From contig NZ_CP054424.1 of NCBI RefSeq assembly GCF_013334205.1, positions 1,632,001 to 1,696,000 on the forward strand: a stretch of DNA of 64,000 nt, read 5' to 3'. Below are positions 34,749 to 43,212 of the stretch, in pieces. The notes beneath the pieces were generated by a model, which made no database searches, was not told the origin of the DNA, and saw only the letters and a program-made list of their open reading frames with translations. Positions within the stretch are counted from its first letter, which is position 1, and every line of letters begins with the position of its first letter. The position numbers and the translations under genes were made by a program. The DNA is from Rhodoferax sp. BAB1. Lineage in GTDB: Bacteria > Pseudomonadota > Gammaproteobacteria > Burkholderiales > Burkholderiaceae_C.

Positions 34749-36908
34749 CTAGTCCAACGCTTCGATATGGTGCGCATAGGGCCCCAGCTGATCCAGGCTC
34801 ATGGAACGATTCATCTTGTCGTATTCACGTTTGACCGCAATCAGCACATCTTTCATGTACAGCTCATTCCTTCCGTCTTGACCATGCGCGGATTGCAGGC
34901 ACGCATTGAAAACGATGGAGCGGATATTGCCCCCGGCAAGCGGGAACTGGCGTGCCAGGAACGGAATGTCGATCTCGGAGTTTTCAGCGACATGCCGCGG
35001 GATGACCTGTTTCCAGATGGCAATGCGCTGCAGTTCATCCGGAACGGGGAAATCGATGATGTAGCGTATACGGCGCATGAAGGCCTCGTCGAGATCGCGC
35101 TTGCGGTTGGTCGCCAGGATTCCCAGGCCTTTGAAGCGCTCCATGCGCTCGAGCAGGTAGCTGACTTCGAGATTGGCGTAGCGATCACGCGAATCATTGA
35201 CATCCGTGCGCTTGCCAAACAGGGAGTCGGCCTCATCGAAGAAGAGGACCATGTCGGAAACTTCGGCCGCATCGAAAATGCGTTTCAGATTCTTCTCGGT
35301 TTCGCCGATGTATTTGTTGACCACTTGCGAGAGATCGACCCGGTACATGGGCAATTTCAGCTGCTGCGCCATGATTTCCGCCGCCATGGTTTTCCCCGTT
35401 CCCGGCGGCCCCGAGAAAAGCACGGTGATCCCGCCTTCATTCCAGGCCCGGGCGGTGCCCCAGGTGTAGTGAACCTTGGTCAGAGAGGCCATGGCGGCAA
35501 GCTGTTCCTCGAACTGGAGCTCCTGCTTTTTGGGCAGAATCAGCCGCTCGTCGATGAACCGCGGCTCCACATAGGCGGCAAGCCCCCCCACGTCAAGGGC
35601 AAGCTCGGACCGACAGGCGGCGATGAAGTCCTCTTCAGTCGGCGGGGCTGGCAACGCCTTGAGCTCGGCGGCAATCTGGCGGATGGTTTCCTCTTCATAG
35701 CGGAACCGCCTGGAGATTTCTGCCAACACGATGGCCATCGGCCCCTGTCGGGCTTCAAATTCCTGATTCCAGACGGCAAGCCGCTTCTCGTATGTCAATG
35801 CGGGAACCCGGAGAACCGGCGCGACCAGTTCGGCGTCAATGTGCTTGATCTGCCTGAGATCCGAAATGGCCAGGAACAGCGTCACCGGAACGCAGGTCGA
35901 AGGCAGTCCTTCATTGCGCTCACGCGCTTTTTCGGTTGATTCGTAAAGCTCGTGATGCACCAGAAGTGCCCTGCCCTGCAACCAGCACAGGGTCGCCAGC
36001 ATGTTGAAGTAGTCCTCGTTCGCAAGCAGCGAGGGGTCGCCCTGGAAATCCCACAAGCATCGCTTTGAAACGCAGGAAAGATCGAGCGCGGTACGGCGAT
36101 AGGCCGAGCGCTGATTGCCCAGCAGTGGAACCACACGCAGATGGCGGGCCTCCTCCGTCTTGAGGCGATAGGCAAGGAGCTCGCATGCTTTCTCCAGCGC
36201 CGTCTCCTTCGACCTCGCCGGATCGAGCAATTCAAGTCCCGATGGCATCACCGGCTCCGCGGACAGCAGCTCGCACGCCACCATGGATGGAACGGCAAGA
36301 GGCTGCTCCCAGAACGTCTCGGCAAGCGCCCTTTGCGAAGCCGCGCTCCGGCGTAGGAGCCCAAAACGGAAGATAGGGTGCATGGGATCGGAAAGCGTCA
36401 GCGCGTCCTCCGGAGCATCCCAAAGCCGCTGGATCAGCATCAGGTTGGGGTGAATGCGCGAGGGGTCGTTGAGACAGGCAGCGATGATTGCGCCAAAACT
36501 CGCGTCGAAGGCAACGGCCAGTCCCAGTCCGAGAGCGAACGAGGAAACGTCGTCGAGTGCGAGTTCCTGCACAACCCAGCTGAAGGAGCCGCGTCGCACG
36601 CGATGCCCTCCGGGTTTGGGAGACTGCAACTTCTCCGTCAAATAGCCCGCAGTCACGTCCTCAGCAAGGAATCGCCGCTTCTCCCCCCAGTGACGGGAAA
36701 GATCGAGCGAATCGGAAACTTTGTCGATCACCGGTGGCAAGGCACCCGATCGGGCCTGGCCGCCAAGGCCGCGCTCGTGCCACAACCAGGCGATTTCCCG
36801 GCGCGCGCGAAGCGTCGCCTGCCGCATCCAGTAGTTCGCCAGATCATCATCAGCTCGCAGATTGGGCGAGAAAACGACGTCGTCCAGGTTCATTGCCGTG
36901 AACTTCAT
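34749..36908 (-). CDS. AAA+ ATPase of the eCIS (Pvc15/Afp15-like)
   Basis: 719 residues. The N-terminal ~450 are helical and unique to eCIS ATPases. The AAA+ module has Walker A GPPGTGKT near residue 500, pore-loop region VVNKYIGETEKNLKRIF, Walker B LFFDEADSLFGKR near 560, sensor I LATNRKRDLD and arginine fingers in FMRRIRYIIDFP. Homologues are needed for particle assembly or for loading cargo. The start overlaps the cap-protein stop (ATGA, 36905-36908). Confidence 0.93.
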   Translation of the reverse strand: MKFTAMNLDDVVFSPNLRADDDLANYWMRQATLRARREIAWLWHERGLGGQARSGALPPVIDKVSDSLDLSRHWGEKRRFLAEDVTAGYLTEKLQSPKPGGHRVRRGSFSWVVQELALDDVSSFALGLGLAVAFDASFGAIIAACLNDPSRIHPNLMLIQRLWDAPEDALTLSDPMHPIFRFGLLRRSAASQRALAETFWEQPLAVPSMVACELLSAEPVMPSGLELLDPARSKETALEKACELLAYRLKTEEARHLRVVPLLGNQRSAYRRTALDLSCVSKRCLWDFQGDPSLLANEDYFNMLATLCWLQGRALLVHHELYESTEKARERNEGLPSTCVPVTLFLAISDLRQIKHIDAELVAPVLRVPALTYEKRLAVWNQEFEARQGPMAIVLAEISRRFRYEEETIRQIAAELKALPAPPTEEDFIAACRSELALDVGGLAAYVEPRFIDERLILPKKQELQFEEQLAAMASLTKVHYTWGTARAWNEGGITVLFSGPPGTGKTMAAEIMAQQLKLPMYRVDLSQVVNKYIGETEKNLKRIFDAAEVSDMVLFFDEADSLFGKRTDVNDSRDRYANLEVSYLLERMERFKGLGILATNRKRDLDEAFMRRIRYIIDFPVPDELQRIAIWKQVIPRHVAENSEIDIPFLARQFPLAGGNIRSIVFNACLQSAHGQDGRNELYMKDVLIAVKREYDKMNRSMSLDQLGPYAHHIEALD

Positions 36909-38128
36909 GGGATGCGCAATGAAATGGTGGGACTCTGGGGCGCCTGCTGGCCATTGACCCGCAGGATGACCTTGTAGTCACCCGCTGGCACCGCATCGTT
37001 TGCCGACATCACCAGCTGCTGTGCCGGCTGCAAGGGCGGCTGAGGCGAGGACAGGATGGTGAAGACATCGAACATCTTGTGCACTCTCGCGTCCCGGTAT
37101 AGCGCGACGGTCACGTCATCCGTCTTGTTGCCCAGCAGCTTGCCGCCAAGATTGATGGTGGCGTATGCCTTTTCAGGAGCGCTTGGTGAAGCCGCTGGGA
37201 TGATCGTCAGACCGAGCGCCGGAATCACCGCCGACGTCAATGTCGGGACGAGATGGCCGATGGCGAGATTGCTCTTCCGCTTCTTGCCCGTTCCGGGGTG
37301 GAACTGCACCACCGAGATCGGATGACTACCAGCCGAAATTCCGCTGGCGCCCAGAATTGCCGCATCCACCTTGAATTGAAGTTCATCGGGACGCTGCAAC
37401 ACGACCGGAAGTTCCACACCTCCGAGCTCAACTGAAAGACTCTCCAGATGGAGGTCGGTTCCCCGGATGGAAACCACCTCGTCGAGTTCAAACCCGGTTG
37501 GCAACAGTTCAGTGATGTGGACCCCCATCGAGGGGATGACATCCAGTCCGACTGGAGCAGATGACAAGGCGACGGGAGACTGGGTGTAATCCACGCCGAC
37601 CAGCAGCGAATAATTACCGGGCTCGCCCGAGGCGATCATTACGGGACGCACATGGAATGCGATCGATAGCCTGGGCGTTTCGTCCGAACCGTGACTCAAC
37701 TTTGCGACGAGTTCCGCGGGAGATTCGTCGAATGTCACGTGAAGCGCACTGGGATTGCTTGCGAGAGGGATGGATTGGCTTGCCGCCAAACCCGAAAGCT
37801 TCAGAAGATCGTCCTGGTGCAAAGCCCTGATCGCCGCGCCCAGGATCTCGTGCGCCTTGGCTGAATCGCTGACACTTGTACTTTCAAACGCTGTCAGCAG
37901 GTATTTCAGGACCAGCCAGACGGGGGGCTTCTCTCCTTCATTCAGCGGCGTATTCTTCAAGTGGGGATCGAATGCGATCTCGTAGAGAAAAAGATTCAGG
38001 TGTGCATTGGAGCCTGACGATTGATCCAGCCGACCGACACTGACTGTCGTCCCCGTTCGCGCATCCAGACGCACCTTGAGCGCCTCCGTAACGGCTCCGA
38101 TAGCTTTGGATGTGGCGGCGAGGGACAT
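36905..38128 (-). CDS. DUF4255 (Pvc16 N-terminal) tail terminator/cap protein with Ig-like C-terminus
   Basis: 407 residues. The first ~185 match DUF4255 (Pvc16_N): NAHLNLFLYEIAFDPHLKNT, PPVWLVLKYLLTAFES, then a GNYSLLVGVDYTQSPVALSS segment. This domain caps the tube and sheath in eCIS particles. The remaining ~220 residues form beta-rich Ig/IPT-like repeats (ITELLPTGFELDEVVSIRGT). Cap proteins are often only ~200-300 residues, so this one carries an extra C-terminal domain. It is coupled to the ATPase gene by a 4-base overlap. Confidence 0.87.
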   Translation of the reverse strand: MSLAATSKAIGAVTEALKVRLDARTGTTVSVGRLDQSSGSNAHLNLFLYEIAFDPHLKNTPLNEGEKPPVWLVLKYLLTAFESTSVSDSAKAHEILGAAIRALHQDDLLKLSGLAASQSIPLASNPSALHVTFDESPAELVAKLSHGSDETPRLSIAFHVRPVMIASGEPGNYSLLVGVDYTQSPVALSSAPVGLDVIPSMGVHITELLPTGFELDEVVSIRGTDLHLESLSVELGGVELPVVLQRPDELQFKVDAAILGASGISAGSHPISVVQFHPGTGKKRKSNLAIGHLVPTLTSAVIPALGLTIIPAASPSAPEKAYATINLGGKLLGNKTDDVTVALYRDARVHKMFDVFTILSSPQPPLQPAQQLVMSANDAVPAGDYKVILRVNGQQAPQSPTISLRIP

Positions 38129-38134
38129 GGGGGA

Positions 38135-39091
38135 TCAGATGTAGTTCCGGCTCAGTCGTGTGGACCGAGGCCGGGCAACTTGAGCAGCCATCCTGTCGCT
38201 CTTCTGCCGCACCGGCACCGGAAGCGCGGGTTGGATTGCCTCCTCAATGATGACGTTGACCGCGCCAATCGAGAGCTCGAAGTTCTGCTCGAGGGGCCCG
38301 ACGCGCGCATGTTCGCTACCAGGCGAACCATCTCGCGTGATCGTGCCGATCGCTCCTCTTCGTGGTGTCGGCGTTGTCGTCGCGGCGCCAGCCGCCCAGT
38401 CCGGATCCACGTCCTCGCTCCAGGCACGCTCCGGCGAGGCGGCGACCCATTCCTGAACTTCCTGGAACAAAATGCTCCGTATCTCTGCCGCCTTGCCTCC
38501 GTTTTCAAGACCCGCAGCTGTTCTGGCGAAGAATGGCGGCTCTTCGTTATCAACGCCGGCGGGACGGTCGGGCCGCTTGAATTCAACGGGTTTGGCGGCA
38601 GCATCCCGCCCGTGATGCTGCGCATGCGGCTCTGCCGCATCTGAATCCGTCGTTTCCTTGCCCAAGCTGTGATCTCGACCGTGGAGTTCGGCCGGCGCAC
38701 TGGCTCGCCCGTCCCCGGCCACGAACTGCCTGACCTCAGGATACGAGGGGGGCTTGATAAAAGAACGGGGGTCAACCGGTGCGATGCCCGTTTCGCGTTT
38801 CTCCGGTCGCCTGGGTACCGTGTCTTGCAGACGGGACGGGGATGGCCCCGGCTCGGTGTCGAGTCTCTCCACTTGCAACCGAACGGGCTGGAGCCTGCCG
38901 GTCGGGCCTGTTTCGCCTCTGACGCCCATTGCCGCACCTGGTGCGGGCGGCGGAACCAGGATCGTCTCGTCCCGTTCGATCGGGAGAACTCCATCGCCCC
39001 GGATTTCATTCCCGATCGCCGACGATCGACCGGGTTGACCGGCGTATCGCAGTCCGCTCTGTTTGGCCATGCGCAAGAAATAGCCTTTCAC
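38135..39091 (-). CDS. Pro/Arg-rich eCIS operon protein, mostly disordered, with short conserved C-terminal strand motif
   Basis: 318 residues, rich in Pro, Arg, Glu and Ala, with few hydrophobic cores, so probably disordered over its first ~270 residues. Near the C-terminus FELSIGAVNVIIEEAIQP looks like a conserved beta-strand motif of unnamed eCIS proteins. An overlapping frame in the same interval (38152-39009) was rejected because it lacks this motif and reads as low-complexity Arg/Ser. The gene begins 3 bases after the zinc-ribbon protein stop. Function unknown; possibly a particle linker or docking tail. Confidence 0.68.
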   Translation of the reverse strand: MKGYFLRMAKQSGLRYAGQPGRSSAIGNEIRGDGVLPIERDETILVPPPAPGAAMGVRGETGPTGRLQPVRLQVERLDTEPGPSPSRLQDTVPRRPEKRETGIAPVDPRSFIKPPSYPEVRQFVAGDGRASAPAELHGRDHSLGKETTDSDAAEPHAQHHGRDAAAKPVEFKRPDRPAGVDNEEPPFFARTAAGLENGGKAAEIRSILFQEVQEWVAASPERAWSEDVDPDWAAGAATTTPTPRRGAIGTITRDGSPGSEHARVGPLEQNFELSIGAVNVIIEEAIQPALPVPVRQKSDRMAAQVARPRSTRLSRNYI

Positions 39092-39094
39092 GAT

Positions 39095-39925
39095 CTATCG
39101 CCCCGCGTTGATCAGATTGAGATACGTTTCACGCCGCCAATGGGGAACAGAGAAAATTTCCCGCTCGCTCCAGTGATACCGCGAGGCCAGCTTATGGACC
39201 ATGACGATCAGCTGCTTCTGCATACGACTCAACGCAGCAAGGGCCACGTCGCAAAGGTCTATGAAGGAATCGTTGAGAGAGCCGCATTCGGCACAGCGCA
39301 CGCTGCAATGGAAGTTGACCAGCGGATCCGCCTCATTCATCGCCGCGTCGATTCGATCGATGGCATCCGGGTCCAGCAGCTCCTGCACATGAGCGGATGC
39401 GGCAAGCGTCCCGATCATCGTTGTCAAGGCCTCCCCCGTATCCTCGAAGTCCATCTCCGCCCACCTCTCCTGATCGCGCCCTATGGGTTTCCGAAACAGG
39501 ACCGGCCCTCCCCTGATTTGCACCTCGATGCTTTCGATCCCGTCAGACTCTCGTTGCTGATGCGCGATATCGTCGAGCGTGAGTTCGAGCTCGATTTCCT
39601 GACCGCAACCGATGCAATGCAAGGGAAAACGGAAAGGCGATCCGTCCGCCCCGGCCGCGACCGCAAGCAGACACTCCAGGCGGCGGCCGGCCGTGAGATC
39701 CCGGAAGAACCCGGCGGGCAGGCGACCGCCGGGGTCTACCGCGCACTGCTCCAGTATGCGTGTGACCAGCGCCGGAGTATTGCCTTCGGAAAAGTCGATT
39801 GCCAGATCATTCTCAGATATCCCGAACCGGCGCATACCCACGCCGGCCGACGGGAACATCCTCGAGAAAGAATGCGAAAAATCCGGCAGCAACTCACCCG
39901 CGGGCGATCTGGAAGCTGAATTCAT
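39095..39925 (-). CDS. T4 baseplate/hub-assembly-like protein with zinc-ribbon cysteines
   Basis: 276 residues. Two Cys pairs, CIGC (about 122-125) and a later CSVRCAEC cluster (about 208-215), look like a split zinc ribbon. The C-terminal KLASRYHWSEREIFSVPHWR, then ETYLNLI, is the pattern of T4-type baseplate-associated proteins (Pfam T4 baseplate family, gp26/gp51-like) and of tail assembly chaperones. Such genes follow the tube gene in many eCIS loci. It is likely an assembly factor or minor baseplate part rather than a tube component. Confidence 0.68.
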   Translation of the reverse strand: MNSASRSPAGELLPDFSHSFSRMFPSAGVGMRRFGISENDLAIDFSEGNTPALVTRILEQCAVDPGGRLPAGFFRDLTAGRRLECLLAVAAGADGSPFRFPLHCIGCGQEIELELTLDDIAHQQRESDGIESIEVQIRGGPVLFRKPIGRDQERWAEMDFEDTGEALTTMIGTLAASAHVQELLDPDAIDRIDAAMNEADPLVNFHCSVRCAECGSLNDSFIDLCDVALAALSRMQKQLIVMVHKLASRYHWSEREIFSVPHWRRETYLNLINAGR

Positions 39926-39941
39926 GTGCCTGGCTCAGTTG

Positions 39942-40463
39942 TCAACCCAGAGGTACGTCGTCGCTCTCCTTGGGCTCCTTGGTATCGAGGTCCCTGTCCC
40001 AGCCTTCGAGTTCGATCTTGAGCGACTCGATGGCCACGGCATTGGCGTTGGCGTTGAGCTCGGGCATGGCCGTGTATTCGCTGACCCAGCAGTAATACAG
40101 AAAGTATCTGTAAACAACGTGCCCCTTCTCATTCATCATCTCAAGCGTCAGGTTCTTCTTGTAATCGGCGAGATCCATGGATGTATCGCCCGAATACGGA
40201 TGCACCTTGTTGGCCCATTTCTCGAATTCGGGATCATGGGTCAGGCCGCGCTCCAGGGTGATGGCGTCGTAGGTTGTCCTGCCTGGCGACTTGTGGTCGG
40301 TACTGTTGTCACCGCCATCACGATGCTTCACCACCTCCGTCGTACGCTTCAACGCACTCACCTTGCTCACCCCGAGAACCGGCTTGTTGTCCCACAGAAT
40401 TCTGAATTTGAAATTCTTGTAAGGGTCGAATCGCTTGGCGTTCTTCTCAAATCCTTTGCCCAT
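39942..40463 (-). CDS. Inner tube (Hcp/gp19-like) protein
   Basis: 173 residues, within the size of T4 gp19-type and Afp1/Pvc1 tube proteins (about 150-175). Strands include YKNFKFRILWDNKPVLGVSK and VVKHRDGGDNSTDHKSPGRT, then TYDAITLERGLTHDPEFEKW; the GRTTYDAITLERGLT stretch is the tube-family hallmark. A strong AAGGAG ribosome site precedes the start. It polymerises in hexamer rings inside the sheath. Only one tube gene is present, whereas Afp and PVC have two. Confidence 0.92.
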   Translation of the reverse strand: MGKGFEKNAKRFDPYKNFKFRILWDNKPVLGVSKVSALKRTTEVVKHRDGGDNSTDHKSPGRTTYDAITLERGLTHDPEFEKWANKVHPYSGDTSMDLADYKKNLTLEMMNEKGHVVYRYFLYYCWVSEYTAMPELNANANAVAIESLKIELEGWDRDLDTKEPKESDDVPLG

Positions 40464-40482
40464 GTGTTTCTCCTTCTAATGC

Positions 40483-42870
40483 TTATGCATCCGGGATCTG
40501 CTGGATGCTGATGATCACAAACTCAGCAGGCTTGAGGGGAGCAAACCCGACCTGGATATTGACGATGCCAAGGTTTCGATCGCTTGCGGTTGTCGTCTCC
40601 CCGTCGCATTTGACGAAAAACGCCTTGTCCGGCGTGGCTCCCTGGAAGGCGCCCTGCCGGAAGAGGCTCATCATGAAGGCGTTGAGATTCATCCGGATCT
40701 TGGCCCACAAGGGTTCGTCGTTGGGCTCGAAAACAACCCATTTGGTCCCACGAAAGAGCGACTCTTCGAGAAACAGAGCCAGACGCCGGATCGGGATGTA
40801 TTTCCACTCGGAGCCAAAGTCGTCGCTGCCATCCAGGGTGCGGGCGCCCCAGTTCACGATGCCGTTGGGAAACTTGCGGATGCAGTTCACGCCGAGCTTG
40901 TTGAGCACGCCGTTCTCGGCGTCGGTCAGATTCAATTCGACGTCCAGAACGCCGCGCAAATCGGCCTCGGTGCCAGCGGGCGCCTTCCATACGCCGCGCT
41001 GAGAGTCCGTCCGGGCCATCAAACCGGCGATCATTCCCGACGGCCCGATCGACTTGACGATCCCGGCATCGCTGTACTTGACCCTTGGATAAAAGATCGC
41101 CGAATGTGACTTGACGATACCGGCGCGAAGTGAATTTACTTTCGCCGCATCCGCCTCCATCCTCTCGCCGTTTGTCCAGCTGCCGGGGGCGTCAAGCAGA
41201 AGAAACGCCCGCCTCTTTTCGCAATAGGTGGTTGCCGGCCCGAACAGCTGCTGATACTCACCTTCATCGATATCCCCGTCCTGCGGAATGACCATCAAGG
41301 TAAAAAGATCCACGCGATCGAGCGCATTGAACCCCGTATGGTCCAGGGCACTCCCCGTGTAATCTGCAACCGTCAGCGGGGTTCCGTCGTCATCACGGCC
41401 GATGGCCCCAGCCCCGTTCTGATGCGACCCAGTGCCGATATTGCCCAATGCGTATTGCCTGACATTGGAGGTGAACGCGGCACTGATGTCGGTCGTCGTA
41501 CTCGTGAGCGGGTATGAGGTGTTCAGCATTCCGGTTTTGGGTTTGAACGCAATGCGATACCCCCCCCATACCTCGGCGGTCACGGGAGCGTCGGGTTTGT
41601 CATTGATATTTCGGGCGATCAGTTGGAGTTTTTCCCTGACACCATCCGAATGATTGGTCAATGCCGTGGCAAGAGCATCCTTGAACCAGCGGTCTGCCGC
41701 CGCCGTGGTTCTCAACAGGTTAGGAACCGGAGAATTCAGGTCGATGACATTCGGCGTCGGCGCGCCGCCAAAAACAAGCGTGGCAACATCGCTCTGAAGC
41801 AGCTTGGCCAGAGCGTTGGGGCTGCCCGAGAAATACGTTGCCGTGGCGACAGGTCGAAGATCTGAATATCTGGCGACTTCAATACCACCTTGGTCCAGCC
41901 CCATCATCAACGGCCCGGCAAGGTCGTTGGCGGTGGCGCGGCGCACCTTGACACTGAGCTTGTTCGCCGTGTTCGAACTTATTCTCAAGCCCCAGAGATT
42001 CGAACCTGCATCTATCTCTTCCAGGGAAACCGTTATCGCGAGCCCGCTGGCCGCCAGCTTGGGGTTGATCCGACCGGCAATTTCCGTCTCAAGCGCCGGC
42101 TTGGTGGTTGCGGTAAAGGAGGCGGGGTTGATCTGCCTCATATCGATGGATATGAAGGGACTGTCATTCACACTGATATCGAATTTACTGGCTGCGTTCG
42201 CCGGAACTGTCGGGTAAACCAGTTCATTCAATTTGTCCTTGATTTCAGTGAGATTCGCAACGGCAATAACGCGGCGGCATTCGCTGTAACCCACGATGGT
42301 GGACGATTCGATATTGAAGCCAGATACAAGTTGCGCATCAACCATCTTCGAACTCTGGGAAATGAAGGTTGGCGCATAACGCGACGATGCCGGATTCAGC
42401 GAAAGATTCAGGAACGTCTCATTCCGGACGATCACCCCACCCTCTTCCTGGGACACGTGAAGATTGAAACTTTCGTCCGGATTGATCGTGTTGTAGTCGA
42501 CGGTCAGCCTGACGTTGTTGCCCCAGGCTCCGGCATCTTTTGCAATTACCCGTAAGACACTGGCTCCCGCAAGATTCTTCAAGGTGATGTCGGCCTTGCG
42601 GGCATTGTGAGCAAGCCGAACGACGTAACAATCCGTTCCGCCGTTGTCGAAGTACTGTTTGACGCTGGCTCCGATTTCACTTGCGGCGTGCCCGCCGGCG
42701 AACTCGCGCAAGAAATCGGAATGACTGAGACAGCGAACCGCCTTGTTGATCGGCCCCTTCAGGGTTCGACCGAAAAAGGCGGCGATCGATGTGGCCACAC
42801 CCGTGATGGGCCTGACGCCGCTTGAAACTTCCTGGACATAGACGCCGGGATAGGTCGGCTGGATCGGCAT
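40483..42870 (-). CDS. Contractile tail sheath protein, unusually long
   Basis: First gene of the operon. 795 residues, with the sheath N-terminus TYPGVYVQEVSSGVRPITGV, then ATSIAAFFGRTLKGP. The C-terminal sheath core has VNCIRKFPNGIVNWGARTLD, then YIPIRRLALFLEESLFRGTK and WVVFEPNDEPLWAKIRMNLN, and ends in an IQVGFAPLKPAEFVIISIQQ handshake strand. Afp/PVC sheaths are about 350-450 residues; the extra ~350 lie between about residues 110 and 500 and would form an outward-facing insertion domain as in T4 gp18. An AGGAG site lies 8 bases before the ATG. Only one sheath gene is present. Confidence 0.94.
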   Translation of the reverse strand: MPIQPTYPGVYVQEVSSGVRPITGVATSIAAFFGRTLKGPINKAVRCLSHSDFLREFAGGHAASEIGASVKQYFDNGGTDCYVVRLAHNARKADITLKNLAGASVLRVIAKDAGAWGNNVRLTVDYNTINPDESFNLHVSQEEGGVIVRNETFLNLSLNPASSRYAPTFISQSSKMVDAQLVSGFNIESSTIVGYSECRRVIAVANLTEIKDKLNELVYPTVPANAASKFDISVNDSPFISIDMRQINPASFTATTKPALETEIAGRINPKLAASGLAITVSLEEIDAGSNLWGLRISSNTANKLSVKVRRATANDLAGPLMMGLDQGGIEVARYSDLRPVATATYFSGSPNALAKLLQSDVATLVFGGAPTPNVIDLNSPVPNLLRTTAAADRWFKDALATALTNHSDGVREKLQLIARNINDKPDAPVTAEVWGGYRIAFKPKTGMLNTSYPLTSTTTDISAAFTSNVRQYALGNIGTGSHQNGAGAIGRDDDGTPLTVADYTGSALDHTGFNALDRVDLFTLMVIPQDGDIDEGEYQQLFGPATTYCEKRRAFLLLDAPGSWTNGERMEADAAKVNSLRAGIVKSHSAIFYPRVKYSDAGIVKSIGPSGMIAGLMARTDSQRGVWKAPAGTEADLRGVLDVELNLTDAENGVLNKLGVNCIRKFPNGIVNWGARTLDGSDDFGSEWKYIPIRRLALFLEESLFRGTKWVVFEPNDEPLWAKIRMNLNAFMMSLFRQGAFQGATPDKAFFVKCDGETTTASDRNLGIVNIQVGFAPLKPAEFVIISIQQIPDA

Positions 42871-43212
42871 GACAAGTTCTCCTGATGGCTGGTTTTCTTG
42901 GTGACAATCGATCCGAGCTCATTCGTGTATACCCTGTAGATGACTTTTCGACCCGAATCCCGCGATGCCGCCCCTTCTGGTTCGAACGCTGGGAATCGCC
43001 GACGGATGTGGGCTTTTCAAAGAGCCGATGGATTCCGCTTGCAGTATCAGGTAGGTCGTGCCTTACTGTCATCCCCAATTTACGGGATGTGTAAAAACAC
43101 ATGTAATACCTGTTAGCAACCACATGCTGTGACGAGAAACACTGCCTCCGTCCCGTGGTAGGGATTGGCTCTTTGTCCCCTCCTTCACTGATTTCTTTAT
43201 GAGGAATTAAGA
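42871..43212 (-). promoter_or_regulatory. Leader/promoter region of the eCIS operon, no coding gene seen
   Basis: This stretch upstream of the sheath gene carries no convincing frame. It contains the sheath ribosome site (AGGAG on the minus strand, 42879-42883) and a TATACA -10-like hexamer (minus strand, 42925-42930) without a good -35 partner. A palindrome lies at 43087-43102. It looks visibly more AT-rich than the flanking genes. A promoter must be near here because all twenty downstream genes are co-directional, but its exact place cannot be fixed by eye. Confidence 0.45.
43087..43102. promoter_or_regulatory. Small palindrome upstream of the eCIS operon
   Basis: ATGTGT and ACACAT are perfect 6-bp arms around AAAA. 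The site is about 217 bp upstream of the sheath start. It could bind a dimeric regulator of the operon, or be chance. No regulator gene lies within the island. Confidence 0.3.

Noticed and set aside
38152..39009. 285-codon minus-strand frame overlapping the Pro-rich eCIS protein
   Set aside because: It lacks the C-terminal strand motif and starts inside the better-positioned frame that begins 3 bases after the upstream stop.
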